The notes: generated by a model not told the origin, from the letters alone. 64,000 bases of DNA from Bufo bufo (GCF_905171765.1 NC_053390.1:578362471-578426470), one strand, 5' to 3'; positions 54,562 to 64,000 are shown, counted from the stretch's first letter. Translations and numbers: made by a program.

Positions 54562-55242
54562 TCAGATAATAAATATATCATCTATGTACCTTAGAAAAAC
54601 TTTGATGTACCGTATAAATGGGTTCTGAACAGTGTAAATATATGTTTCTTCAAACATCGCTAAAAATAAATTTGTGAAAGTGCATGAGACAAGTGTCCCC
54701 ATAGCTGTTCCTGACAGCTGTTTATACCATTCCTGATTGAAAACAAATGCATTGTGAGTCAAGATAAATGACAGGGATTCTGTTACAAACTCCATGTATT
54801 GTTCACTTCTTCCTACCTTATGCATAATGCTGCGGATAGACTCCACCCCCAGCTCCTGTGGAATCCTTGTGTAGAGGCTCTCCACATCTATAGCTGCTAA
54901 GTAAAAACCGTCTTGCCATGTAATCTCCCCCAAGGCTTCCAGAAAGTCGGTGGTGTCCTTCAAATAAGAGGGAACTCCTTTTAACACCGGGCGCAACATC
55001 CAATCGAAATACTGGGAAAGGGGTTCGGTTAAAGAACCGTTCCTCGACACTATGGGGCGCCCGGGTGGATGCATCTCCGACTTGTGGATCTTGGGTACCA
55101 TGTACCATACTGGTTTGATGGGGAACTGGCGGTACAGTCTCTCCGCAGCACGCTTGGTCAAAAAACCTCTATCTACATATTTCCACAACAATGTTTTGAG
55201 TTGTTGTTGATATTTAATCGTGGGATCTGAGCCGGCTTGCAA
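54562..55242 (-). pseudogene. Penelope-like reverse transcriptase core
   Basis: A 226-codon open stretch. Motifs: PVWYMVPKIHKS and GRPIVSRNGSLTEPLSQYFD (Penelope fingers), FYLAAIDVESLYTRIP (motif A Asp), GTAMGTLVSCTFTNLFLAMF (motif B) and LRYIDDIFII (motif C with the YIDD pair). The reverse transcriptase is of the family related to telomerase RT and acts with the GIY-YIG endonuclease. The N-terminal part is missing because the element flips orientation at about 55230. Catalytic Asp residues are present, but the protein is ended by TGA and lacks its N-terminus. Confidence 0.9.
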
Positions 55243-55502
55243 ATTGCAAAGAGATTATTGTCAAACCAGCCGACAAGGGGGGGCAATGTGGTTGTTATGT
55301 ACAAAACCCAATACATGAGAGAAGCTGATAGGCAATTCAGGGATGCCGACACCTATACCTATACCTCTCGGCTCAGATCCCACAATTAAATATTAACATC
55401 AACTCAAAACATTGTTGTGGAAATATGTAGATAGAGGTTTTTTGACCAAGCGTGCTGCGGAGAGACTCTACCCCCAGTTCCCCATTAAACCAGTATGGTA
55501 CA
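55226..55502 (+). pseudogene. Penelope-like RT N-terminal piece, opposite orientation
   Basis: The plus strand reads LQNCKEIIVKPADKGGNVVV, MYKTQYMREADRQFRDADTY, and then repeats, in other frames, QLKTLLWKYVDRGFL and PIKPVWYMVP. ADKGGNVV is a signature of the region before the RT fingers. 55365-55502 is the inverted duplicate of 55095-55230. Confidence 0.85.
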
Positions 55503-56490
55503 TGGTACCCATGGAGGGCCAACAAGCGGGAAATGAATGACCTGCCTTGCGGAATGATCCTCATAGCAAAATTTAACATGCCCAGTAATGACTGTAAATC
55601 AGCCTTAGTGACCACGGTGGTAACTGAGAACCTGTGAACGACTTCCCTAATCCTAACTAACTTGTCCGACGGCAACCTGGTTAACATGTTATCCGAATCT
55701 AACACTATGCCTAGGAAAGTAATGACTGTGGATGGGCCCTCGACTTTCTTGGGGGATATCGGGATTCCCATCTAGGAAAAACAACTCAAAAGTTTCCCCA
55801 GACCTAGGGGGGCCGGCCCTGGCCTCTCGATCAGCAGGAAATCAAGTAATGGATGATGTGCTCACAGTGGATTTTTTTCTCTAATACCCAATGGAGGGCC
55901 TGAGCCAACTGATCGAACAGCCACGGGCTGCTCTTAGAATCAAAAGTAAGTTTTGTGGAAAAATAGTATTGGTCCCTCCACTTAATGCCATGCCACTGCC
56001 AGAGAGCTGGCGTAATAGGGAGTAACTTAATGGCATCAGAGATATCGGCCTTGGACAATGCTGCTCCAGGTCCTAACCGAATGATAATGGCGATAGCCTG
56101 GTCAATGGACGAATACCTCATGCCCACTTGCTCTGAGGGAATAAGGGAGTTGAGGCTGGGAACATGGGAACCATGCGGGGCTGACAGATCTATGATCAGT
56201 CTCTCCTTTTTACTAAACATACCCGTGAGCACCCCTACAGGAATGACTCTCCACCGCTGAAAAGGGGGCAACCCTTATCTAACTCTGCATTTATCAACTT
56301 GTCTATGGCGCTAGGATTCTTGCCAGCTGACTGAAGATTCTTACACTCGTGCGTAAACTCTGGAACGGTGACCAACCCGGTATGAAAACCTTTAGAAAAT
56401 CCTGAACCAAAAAACTCCACAAAACCTGGATTAGGATGACCCACCAAGAACCCCCGTAAGCAACCAGTATCAATGACACTCATGTAGGCT
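55503..56490 (-). pseudogene. DIRS-type reverse transcriptase fragment
   Basis: Minus-strand frames in order: GFHTGLVTVPEFTHECKNLQ and SAIDKLINAELDKGCPLF; RWRVIPVGVLTGMFSKKERL with IIDLSAPHGSHVPSLNSLIP; GAALSKADISDAIKLLPITP and WRDQYYFSTKLTF; then GIPISPKKVEGPSTVITFLG, LDSDNMLTRLPSDKLV and TKADLQSLLGMLNFAMRI. This order fits tyrosine-recombinase retrotransposons (DIRS/Ngaro). At about 55845 the expected YLDDFLL active site reads HYLISC: four bases appear lost, removing both Asp and shifting the frame. The tyrosine recombinase is not seen. The fragment stops abruptly at the Penelope piece. Confidence 0.85.
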
Positions 56491-57420
56491 TTAATAAGTT
56501 TCCCTCATCACAAGAACATGACCTGTGACCGCAATCGCACAAATTACGGCCTGCGAGCCGTACCAAGCAACCCCGCCTACTGCCTGGGAGAAGGGAGAGG
56601 AAAACAACCTGCGGCTAAGTCCTGCCTCCATAACGAGGAGAGCCCCAGGTGATAAGGTGCTAACGAACCCCATGCATGAGGAATTGACTGCAGCCGGAGA
56701 CCGCACAGCACTTGCTCTAGGACCCCCCCCCCCCCCGGCCTGAACTCACTACCCTACACTCCTCAGTATTAACCCGCTACCCTCCCTGGACAAAGTTATT
56801 CCCCCCCCCCATATATTTTTTTTATTTTTTTTAAACCAATTATACATATTTTCCCCTCCTTCTACCCCTAGAAAAGGCAGGCACCCTCAAGATCCACTAA
56901 CGACCCGGTACAGGCTTAAACCGACCTGGTAGAAGCCTCCACACACACACTGGCTCACGACCTGCCAGTTCAGACATCGGGACAGATCAGTGACAAACCT
57001 GTAACTCACAAAACCCCTCAACAAGCCCCGCACCCCGTATCCCTGCCTATCTAACAGCACGGCGGCCCGTGCCAGACATTTACACAAACAGCTGAGCGGG
57101 GACACGCTGCCCCCTGCACCCTAACGTTGTCATGCTGCGTGGGAAGCTAGCGCTGCTCCCCGGCAGACTGCTCCAGTGCGGGGGTGCCCCCCCTCACTTA
57201 GGGGGCCGACCCCCCGCCAGCCGGACTCAGATGAGTTGGGCTGCAGGACGTGGCAGCTACTAACCGTGAATGGACACCGTTGTCGACGAGACACAGCTCC
57301 GGACCGCTCTGCAAGAGTAGGGACCCAGGTAAGCTCCAAACGCTGGACGACGTACAAAGTGGGAGGGACGCCGGCCGAACATAAAGGCAGCAGCGCCCCT
57401 CCCACAAATACAGGCCAATG
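56491..57420 (-). other. Probable DIRS upstream region
   Basis: Non-coding or decayed, with two C-runs (about 56726-56738 and 56801-56810) and a Pro-rich GC segment. Assignment to DIRS is by continuity only. Confidence 0.4.
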
Positions 57421-57653
57421 AATCGGCCTTTACACATATTTATGCAAATGTATAGCAGTGACATGTATGGGAAGGAGGTATTTAATCCTCCTCCCCTCCA
57501 TGTCAAAGGAGGCTTGAAAAAGCGCGGATTAGCGCGAAACAGCTGTTGCCGATTCACACACTTGTGCATTGTTCCATGTCCACCACCTTTATGTTACAAT
57601 GAAATAAAACTGCAGTTCAAGATTGATGGTGAGTGCCGTGGTACTTTTTTCTA
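57421..57653 (+). repeat. Penelope-like terminal arm, right
   Basis: Inverted copy of 49692-49916. Contains AAGCGCGGATTAGCGCGAAA at 57512-57531. Ends at the 14-bp target duplication without a tail. Confidence 0.9.
57505..57550 (+). ncRNA. Degenerate hammerhead-like motif, right arm
   Basis: TTGAAAA, extra A, GCGC/GCGC stem, GAAACAGCTGTT. The same core changes as in the left arm (U at position 3, A at position 8). Confidence 0.45.
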
Positions 57654-57746
57654 TCTTCCTATATTCCCATCAATTCAATTCAATATCATATAAGGAATGG
57701 CTCTGGTGTTTTTCTCATGGGGTATTTGAACCGTTATTGATGGTAT

Positions 57747-58249
57747 TGTCAGACAGTGACAGGTCTCACGCAGGGTAGAGGCAAGGAAGGGGTGGATAGT
57801 TCGGTCCACACCCCTATTCCACCACAGGCGTGACCAGCTGGAAGTAATCAGGCTGGCACAAAGCACCTCCCAGGGTGTCAGCAAGGGGGGAGTGTGTTGC
57901 CTGCGGGCAGAGGCCTGGAGGCTCTGTGTGGTCCAAGCCAGGAGGGCTGAGAGACCACTATTCCCCATGTGTGCTGAGACACTGGACTGGAGGCAGTGGG
58001 CGTACTGTGCTCTGTACAGCCAGGAGGCTGTGGGACATTGGCTGAGAAAGGGTGTGAACAAGGACTTAGGTGAGTCAGGAATATTACAGTATGTTTAGTT
58101 AGAGCCCAGCCGGGCGAGTGTTTATTATATTGTATTATTGTTTATGTTTATGTGGATGTGCCGCAATAAAGCACCGTGTTTGGATCTTAAACTTGGTGTC
58201 CTGAAGATATCTGTGAGAATGACCCCCGAAAGAGAGCTGATCCCCTACA
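57747..58249 (+). mobile_element. Solo LTR (503 bp)
   Basis: Starts TGTCAGACAGTGACAGG and ends GATCCCCTACA, flanked by GTAT at 57743-57746 and 58250-58253. AATAAA at 58165-58170 fits the polyadenylation signal. The 4-bp duplication and TG...CA ends fit a gypsy-like or endogenous retroviral LTR. No internal genes. Confidence 0.82.
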
Positions 58250-58582
58250 GTATATATAGAAACACATATATGTAGAATATAAAACTTATGAAATATAAAC
58301 CATACAATATGAGGAGAATTATATCATCTAGTTGTTATTATCATACTGAATTGACATATATGCTTGTTCCATAATCCAGATACTCATATGCAGCCTAATG
58401 TTATTTACAGTATAACTTGCAGCAGGTGTATGTATTCAACCATGACTATATATAGTCTGTAAACTGTCACTGTATCTTAATTGTATATAATATATAGGCT
58501 TGATATGTTTTGTCTATTCTTGTGCTGCAGCCCAGTTGCAGCCTTATTATATGTAGCAAATATCCAATGTGTATTAAAGTTG
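58250..58582. other. Intron 2 sequence without recognised features
   Basis: AT-rich, TATATA-rich, no gene seen. Confidence 0.4.
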
Positions 58583-59210
58583 TTAATTATGCTGCCCGGG
58601 ACTTAGTTCTGAAATCATGAGTACGTACTCACTGTTATCCCTCCGGCTGGGTGATAGGGATATTCGCCTATCTGTGGGTATATACGAAGTGTGCACACCA
58701 CTTGCAGCGCTCCACCTCCTTGTCCCACTAGGCACCTGTTGGTGTTCACTTCCACTACTTGCCACTCTGTACGTTAGCGTCCCATGTAGCACCTATTAGT
58801 GATGTTTGCTGGCTTAGCGTGCTGTGCAGTCTTTCTTAGACATGCCTTGTTGGCTTTGTTCCAGCTCAGTGAAATATGTGGTAATTATTTTGCTGTATAG
58901 TAGATATTCTTTCAGCCTGTACTCCTAATTCTTGCAAGACGTGTTTCGGAGCAATGATACTCCTTCCTCAGATGGCCACTGAGGAAATTAGACAGGATAT
59001 CGCCTCTTTTTGTTTTAGTCAGGCAACCTAATTTGCATACCCTTGGCTTTCTGGGAAAGATATTTAAATTCACTTTTCTTCCAAAACAGAAAAGAATGCA
59101 AATCTTTACTCATGACACTTGAATTAACATCTGCAAATTTGCATCTCTCTCTCTCTCCCCCTCCCTCCAAATTTAAAAAAAAATCTGACGAACCGAATCT
59201 TAAAAGGGTC
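58583..59210 (-). repeat. Probable Penelope-related fragment around a hammerhead-like motif
   Basis: Non-coding sequence centred on the motif at 58936-58975. No inverted arms or target duplication could be found here, so limits are arbitrary. A GACGAACCGAATC...CGCTTATCTCTA end near 59208 resembles a hAT terminus. Confidence 0.3.
58936..58975 (-). ncRNA. Hammerhead ribozyme-like motif
   Basis: Minus strand: CTGAGGA, extra A, stem GGAG/CTCC with loop TATCATTG, GAAAC, then ACGTC. All invariant core bases match; stem III is A-C/G-T with a two-base loop and a GUC triplet. Stem I is weak. Confidence 0.6.
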
Positions 59211-59315
59211 GCTTATCTCTAATGCAAACTATACATTTATGTTATAAATAACTGTACAATTCATTTTTATAGTTTTCTTTACTGGTCTTAAAAGTGTTTT
59301 GTAATTTAATCTTAG

Positions 59316-59446
59316 ACTACGATGATGGGAATAAAAGATCATCAGTGAAGACAGCAGAGACATCCACCTGGAGCAATATAGGAGAAGACAAAAAAACTGT
59401 TCAACCATCCTCTGTACTAGTATTACCAAAGAGAGTCTCATGTGAG
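59316..59446 (+). CDS. BANK1: BANK1 exon 3
   Basis: Acceptor TAATTTAATCTTAG and donor GAG|GTAGGT bound a 131-nt exon. Entering in phase 1 (G from exon 2 plus AC gives Asp), it reads YDDGNKRSSVKTAETSTWSN, then EDKKTVQPSSVLVLPKRVSCE. The end corresponds to the BANK1 segment just before the DBB domain, where mammalian proteins have a similar VLP...CE motif. It leaves in phase 0. The exon encodes a low-complexity linker between the TIR-like and DBB regions. Conservation of its start is weak, so the call depends on the end motif, the consistent phase and its position downstream of exon 2. Confidence 0.78.
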
Positions 59447-59499
59447 GTAGGTGCTGTAAGAAAACTAAATTTACCATGATATATAACATAGAAAGCTAA

Positions 59500-59748
59500 G
59501 TGTATGTATGTGTGTATGTCCTCTAAAGGAATCTGCACCGTCGCATTTATAATCACGAAATTTGGCACATAGGTACATCAAGTGTACTGGAAGGTTTTAG
59601 GCCGGGTCTCAGCTCTCTAGCACATACCGTTCCTGAGATATTCCCAAAAAAAAATGCATTAGCCAATAGAAGCTTGGTCACATGACCCTTAACAGCCAAT
59701 AGAAGCTCGCAGGCCCTTAGTCTCCACATACACACAGTTTTACACCAG
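59500..59748 (-). repeat. Dispersed repeat, copy B (inverted to copy A)
   Basis: The reverse complement aligns with 17186-17431. It starts 54 bases after the exon 3 donor. Confidence 0.8.
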
Positions 59749-60007
59749 AAACAACACAGACTTCTATTGATCCACAAGAAAAACCTGTCAGATCAAACCA
59801 CATGTTGCCACCGATCTCCTGCCACCTGTCATGGGAACGTCCGTGACACTGTTCTTTGTTCCAGTCCCTGGTGACCTGTGAATGAATCAAAATATGCTAA
59901 TAGCTGCCTCTGTTTCCTGGTGGCCCTGTAGAAAACAGTACTCTATGATTACCAGTATAAATACCAGAGCTTCACAAGACAATCAAACAACACAAATGAG
60001 TGGCTAC

Positions 60008-60478
60008 TTAAAGGGAACCTGTCACCAGTTTTATGGTGTCCTAACTAAGGGCAACATAAATAAGTGACTGATTCTCTTAGCAAAATGCTGGGTCACTTTC
60101 TTTAATTGACCCAGTCAATCTGCCAACATCTTGTATTGAAAAGCTCCAGCTGATAATGATGAGTCATGAATATTTATGAGCTCCTGACTCTCCCCGCCTA
60201 CCTGCTGCTGATTGACAGTTATTTTCCATATGAATCAGCAGCAGGTGGGCAGGGGAGTGGCTATAGCTCTGAATTAAATATACGCTGGACTCAATGACAT
60301 CACGCTCAACTCAAATCAGCTCATTAGCATGCGGCATGTGGCATCTTTGTGTGTATATTATGAGGTAACCCTCTGTCACACCAGTAAGTGAATACATCTA
60401 AGGTACTTTTTAGTAGTTAATGATTGTATATAATTAGTTAGATTATAATCAAATATCCACATGACAGGTTCCCTTTAA
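60008..60478. mobile_element. Kolobok/T2-like MITE (471 bp)
   Basis: Perfect 17-base inverted ends TTAAAGGGAACCTGTCA / TGACAGGTTCCCTTTAA. The interior holds the palindrome CAGCAGCAGGT/ACCTGCTGCTG. Confidence 0.92.
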
Positions 60479-60980
60479 GTACCATGATCGGGGTCTGTCT
60501 CAGTTGTACAAAAACAAAGGAGCAAGAATCTAGCTGAAAGAGAATTTTTTTACTTATGTTCCAGACAACTAATAGAAGAAGCTGAATAATGATAACACTG
60601 TGTCCTTAATATTGTAATATGACATAGGGAATTAAAAGGCAAAATCGATTCTATTAAAAATAGAATACAGCAAGTAAAAGTCACGTACCCATAATGCATA
60701 TGTGAACACTAAGGGATACCGCTGCCCCAGCGCATGATTCGGCAACACCTTTAAATTGGGACAGCATCATGAGTATGTGACTTTTACTTACTGTATCCCT
60801 ATAATTAGTACTTAGTGGTGGTGCAGAGTTGCTTTGCTATTGACAATTTTTGTCAGGGGAGTGTGGCTCTATTAGATTGTTGACATTTGTTACACTTATT
60901 TGACACTGCACTATATTTACATTTGGAGGCGGCAGTGGTACTCTATTATATTAATATAATTTATACTTTTATATATTCTC
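60479..60980. other. Intron 3 sequence; small inverted repeat
   Basis: ATACAGCAAGTAAAAGTCAC at 60664 has an inverted partner near 60778 (GTGACTTTTACTTACTGTAT), forming a ~135-bp fold-back. No gene seen. Confidence 0.5.
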
Positions 60981-61316
60981 GCCTCATCTATTATGTCTCC
61001 ACTATCTCTCTCTTTGATCGATTACAATCAGTTTTTTGCACCCTACATTATACAGAAACTGTCCTCACCCTACATTCTACAAACGACCTCCTGACAGCTA
61101 ATTGCAATAATGACTACTTTTTGCTAATTCTCCTCGATCTCTCTACAGCATTTGACACTATAAATCACCATCTACTCCTCACCATGCTCTAATCTATCAG
61201 CCTTAAGGACACCCACTTTTTCAGTGTATCATTTGCTGGCTCTACCTCCCCTCCTTCTTGCTGTGGGGTTCCTCTGGGTTCAGTTCTAGATCATCTCCTC
61301 TTTTCTCTCTAGTGAG
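60981..61316 (+). pseudogene. LINE fragment (L2/CR1-like reverse transcriptase)
   Basis: The plus strand reads LQSVFCTLHYTETVLTLHST, NDLLTANCNNDYFLLILLDL and STAFDTINHHLLLTML, then a stop, and in another frame CCGVPLGSVLDHLLFSL. These are motifs QxGFR.xHST, DLSxAFDTxxH (motif A) and CGVPQGSVLGPLLF (motif B) of L2/CR1-type RTs. The region between A and B is shortened, motif C is absent, and both ends are truncated. It is unrelated to the L1 at the start of the window. Confidence 0.8.
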
Positions 61317-61569
61317 AAATGACTGGCACTATTTTAGTGTCCTAGTGACACTAAAATATATATAGCTATGCTATGGGTGACCTCATTATTGACAGTGTTA
61401 ACAAACAGCCTCATGGTTGACAGTGTTAACAAACAGCATGTTTAAAAAGATACTGTACCATTACATGTGTTATGCTTTTTCATATTAGAAAGCTTCCAAA
61501 AATTGTCCCTTATTGGGTGCAGAAAAAACAGTGGCTTGTTAGAACCAAGTGTACAAAAATTGTGCCTTT
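61317..61569. other. Intron 3 sequence
   Basis: A short tandem pair ATTGACAGTGTTAACAAACAGC / GTTGACAGTGTTAACAAACAGC-type at 61390-61438. No gene seen. Confidence 0.5.
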
Positions 61570-61974
61570 TTAAGGGGGTTTTCCGGGTTTAGAGCTGAAC
61601 CCAGACATACCCATAATTTCACCCAGGCAGCCCCCCTGACAAGAGCATCGGAGCAGTTAATGCTCCGATGCTCTCCTTTGCCCTGCTCTGGATAGCGTAG
61701 GGCAAAGCCTCTTTTATTTACAATAACACATTGCTTCAGCCCAGCAGTGTGTTCGGTGACATCACAGGCTCTGATGGGCGGGCTTTAGCGCTGCCCTAGC
61801 CATTTTACAGTTCGTCACCAGAACTCCAGAAAATGCCTTTGCCCTGCGCAATTCAGCGAAGGGCAAAGGAGAGCATCGTAGCATGAACTGCTCCTATGCT
61901 CAAGTCAGGGGGGCTGCCTGGGTGAAAATGGACATATGTCCGGGTTCAGCTCTGAACCTGGACAACCCCTTTAA
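61570..61974. mobile_element. Kolobok-like MITE (405 bp)
   Basis: TTAAGGGGGTTTTCCGGG at 61570 pairs with CTGGACAACCCCTTTAA at 61974. GGGTTTAGAGCTGAACCC and AGGCAGCCCCCCTGAC are mirrored on the right side. Confidence 0.85.
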
Positions 61975-63295
61975 CTGGAGAAGATCCCTGGCCCCATTTA
62001 TACACATACAGTGTCCCGACTGCAAGTAGTTAAGGTGTTAATGTCACTGTACTTCATTTATTACATGTACCATAGGCTGTGTATGGAGTGGTTCCCTAGT
62101 GGCTAGGCAGGGCTGGCTCCACCTTTTGGTCTCTAGGAAGAAGTTACTTTTAGCCTAATGTGAGCTGCAGATCAGTCAACGACAAGGGAGCAGTGCTGTA
62201 TAGGAAAGCCTCCATTCCCCTGTGTATCACACACAGCAATAAAGTGACATCTTACAGAATGTATAGCGCCCACTAAAGAGGATTGCAAAACATTTGTCAG
62301 AGAAAGGTAACACATCTAGATTGAGGCTATAAACATCTCTGTATGTAGTGTGAGTAATAAGCTTCAGGTATCCCATTGTATCAAAAAGACAGAAAGGATC
62401 CACAGAGCAGAGACTGTATTCCACTGAGGATACTGGGGTATCTAATACAGTATATCTACAGATAGAGATAGTGTATTTCTTAGGCCAGAAAAGGAAAGAA
62501 TGTACTGCTTGATTAAAGAGAGAGAGAGAGAGAGAGAGACCAGCTCTCCATACAAAGCACTGGGAATTACAACTCCCAACTGTGAAGACTGCATTTGATT
62601 TGTACATTGCCTGTGTTAAATCCTGCAGTAAAGGACAGTGAACCTGTTGCAGAAAACCCAGCCTCACCCTTGACTCTCTCCTCAGGGAATCCCGCCTAGT
62701 GCTTCCAAACCTAACACCACCAAGGGTACCCCAACTTGCACGACGCAGGATGACCAAAGAAACAGGGAGTAAAAGGTGCACCCTTCCTCATCACTGTGCG
62801 GCCTATGGAGTGTCTGATCAATGAGTAATACTACTCCCTATTGGTCACACACTCATACATGCCCTGCATCTCTCTGCACACACATTAATGCCATAAGATA
62901 AACAGGGGCTTGTTCTGCACAAACATCCAGAAATCATGCCTTAATGTTAGTAGAATGCCTGCCCATATTTATGCACACAAACTGTCAGAAGAAAGGGTGG
63001 CTTGTTCTGAACCAGCCTGGAAAAACTCTATTTTTTAACTGGGAGCAGCAGCCATACAGTGTGGATATAGAAAGGGTAGGGTAATAGTACCATATGGCCA
63101 CAATAAAAGCAGCAGCAGTAGCAGCAAATCATGGAACAGACAAGGCATTAGATGTTTGTGTGTGTGGCTGTTTAGGAGTAGTAGTAGTAGTGACAGCTGT
63201 GTAGCAGTAATGATAGTCGCAGTAAAGGTAATGGAGATGGAAGCAGGGAGATTAGTAGCAGAGAGTGGCAGGTGTGGTGCTGGCATCAGTCATAT
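61975..63295. other. Intron 3 sequence; microsatellites
   Basis: No gene seen. (GA)n at about 62516-62541 and AGT-rich triplets at about 63176-63190. The 184-codon minus frame at 62227-62781 has no recognisable domain; AATAAAGTG near 62240 hints at an LTR, but no ends were found. Confidence 0.4.
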
Positions 63296-63660
63296 GTAGG
63301 ACCAGTGGATGTTCGGGTTCACGGCTAAATTTCAGGTCAAAGTTCAGGTTCGGGACCCGAACTCGAACCCAAACTCAATGGAGACCCGAACTTTAGTGCA
63401 CTAAAATGGCTGTAAAATAGTCATAGTAAAGGGTTAGAGGACTGCAAAAAAACAAAATGGGGGTAAGAGCAGGACAATTGCCCTGCAAACAGATGTGGAA
63501 AGGGAATATGATTTAAAATAACAGAATATAAAAAAAAATATATATATATTCTTGAACTAGGAAGTGGAGGTTAAAGTTGAGTAGGCGGTTGAGGGGGCGG
63601 TAGACTTGGTGGTGTAGGTGGAAGCAGCGGTGGAGGAGGAGGAGAATAGCCAAGACTGTA
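63296..63660 (-). mobile_element. hAT element 3 family, 3' end copy
   Basis: ACCAGTGGATGTTCGGGTTC, CCATTTTGTTTTTTTGCAG (complement) and GGACAATTGCCCTGCA match, inverted, the 3' end of hAT element 3 at 31800-32060. The outermost bases (TAGGGATGAGTGG) are mostly missing. Its body would extend to the right. Confidence 0.75.
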
Positions 63661-64000
63661 TTTATTTTTTTTCCTTTATTTATTTTTTATAAATTTGGGA
63701 AGGGATATGGGACATCATTCTATTCATTTTTACCTCTTGTCTGCCTGCCCTAGCAAGTGACTGGTCTTTCTTTGCTTCTGACGAAGCTGGGCAGTCAACG
63801 GATAGGTCTGAGGGCCATCTAGGGGCAGTCAGACAGGGTTTGTTTATAGTTAGGATACAGGGACGTATTGAGGGGAAGAGACCCAGTATCTGTCTCCCTC
63901 CTATATTCTATCCCTGTTTTTTCCTACCTCACCCTCTGAGTGAGCCAGTGTGCACACTGCCTGGCTTATATATTTTTTCTCCCTACCAGTTCATCTTTGG
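63661..64000. other. Intron 3 sequence without recognised features
   Basis: No gene seen up to the window end; it may be the continuing hAT copy. Confidence 0.35.

Larger units (their letters stand above)
49554..57653 (-). mobile_element. Composite Penelope-like (Neptune-type?) element with inverted ends
   Basis: Flanked by an exact 14-bp direct repeat. Left part: tail 49554-49691, then a terminal arm 49692-49916 that is the inverted copy of 57421-57653. A minus-strand reverse transcriptase plus GIY-YIG endonuclease runs from 55242 down to 49942, split by a fold-back element (50148-53655). Near 55230-55365 the element turns over: 55365-55502 is an inverted copy of 55095-55230, so two Penelope pieces are head to head. 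A DIRS-type fragment (55503-57420) lies between the plus-oriented piece and its terminal arm. Penelope elements are retrotransposons with GIY-YIG endonucleases, variable target duplications and often inverted partial copies. The Neptune label is inferred from the CxxC finger between RT and endonuclease. Confidence 0.78.
22106..59315 (+). other. BANK1: BANK1 intron 2 (37,210 bp)
   Basis: It runs from donor GTAACT at 22106 to acceptor TTTAATCTTAG ending at 59315. The flanking exons join in phase 1. The intron is largely transposable elements and satellite repeats, as detailed in the entries between. Confidence 0.85.
59447..64000 (+). other. BANK1: BANK1 intron 3 (5' part)
   Basis: Begins at the donor GTAGGTGCTG. 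No further BANK1 exon (DBB or ankyrin region) was seen before the window ends. Confidence 0.7.

Noticed and set aside
54562..55242. Telomerase reverse transcriptase
   Set aside because: Penelope RTs are related, but the GIY-YIG domain, CxxC finger and GRPIVS..GSLTEPLS motif identify a Penelope-like element.
57198..57421. CpG-rich promoter of a host gene
   Set aside because: GC-rich, but it lies inside the composite retroelement next to DIRS sequence, with no host exon nearby.
62227..62781. 184-codon minus-strand frame as a possible gene
   Set aside because: No domain, Ser/Leu-rich from GA and CT tracts, no splice or neighbour support.
1..64000. tRNA genes
   Set aside because: No paired A-box and B-box (GGTTCRANNCC) with a cloverleaf was noticed by eye; a tRNAscan run would settle this.

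Overview
This is a vertebrate nuclear window, most likely from an anuran amphibian. It holds two coding exons of one host gene inside very repeat-rich introns. Exon 21707-22105 (+) encodes a Toll/IL-1 receptor-like domain and exon 59316-59446 (+) the linker before the DBB region. Both match BANK1 (B-cell scaffold protein with ankyrin repeats), and their splice phases join (1 to 1). Almost everything else is transposable elements within intron 1 (1-21706), intron 2 (22106-59315, about 37.2 kb) and the start of intron 3. The frog assignment rests on the TE mix: Kolobok/T2-type TTAA MITEs, Harbinger-like TAA MITEs, hAT elements with TAGTGTTGAGCG ends, DIRS and Penelope-like elements.

Layout. 1-5240: an L1 LINE with ORF1 end, endonuclease and C-terminus but no reverse transcriptase core, interrupted by a complete Tc1-type element with an intact 338-residue DD37E transposase. 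5590-12806: a broken hAT element whose coding region holds a 2.16-kb non-autonomous hAT (8-bp target duplication), followed by a 1.8-kb minisatellite. 13085-15832: a second broken hAT on the minus strand. 15833-21706: MITEs, a dispersed repeat and a small fold-back element. 22144-24093: Harbinger-like MITEs. 24348-32217: a Tc1 relic split by a 6.8-kb hAT, itself holding a piggyBac-like MITE and a 1.8-kb hAT MITE full of palindromes. 32220-34518: another hAT end carrying two pieces of 18S rRNA separated by a minisatellite. 36205-37014: a retroelement LTR inside a 47-bp satellite that runs to 41000. 42404-49132: a hAT-N and a series of MITEs. 49554-57653: a composite Penelope-like element. 57747 onward: a solo LTR, a hammerhead-like motif, exon 3, Kolobok MITEs, a LINE fragment and a hAT end.

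The most unusual content is three fold-back elements (18642-19123, 50148-53655 and the 49554-57653 composite) that share one plan: inverted arms, hammerhead-ribozyme-like motifs, a one-sided tail and 14-15 bp target duplications. One sits inside another's GIY-YIG endonuclease frame. The second unusual feature is 18S rRNA sequence carried within a hAT element. Except for the Tc1 transposase at 1776-2792, all TE proteins are visibly broken.
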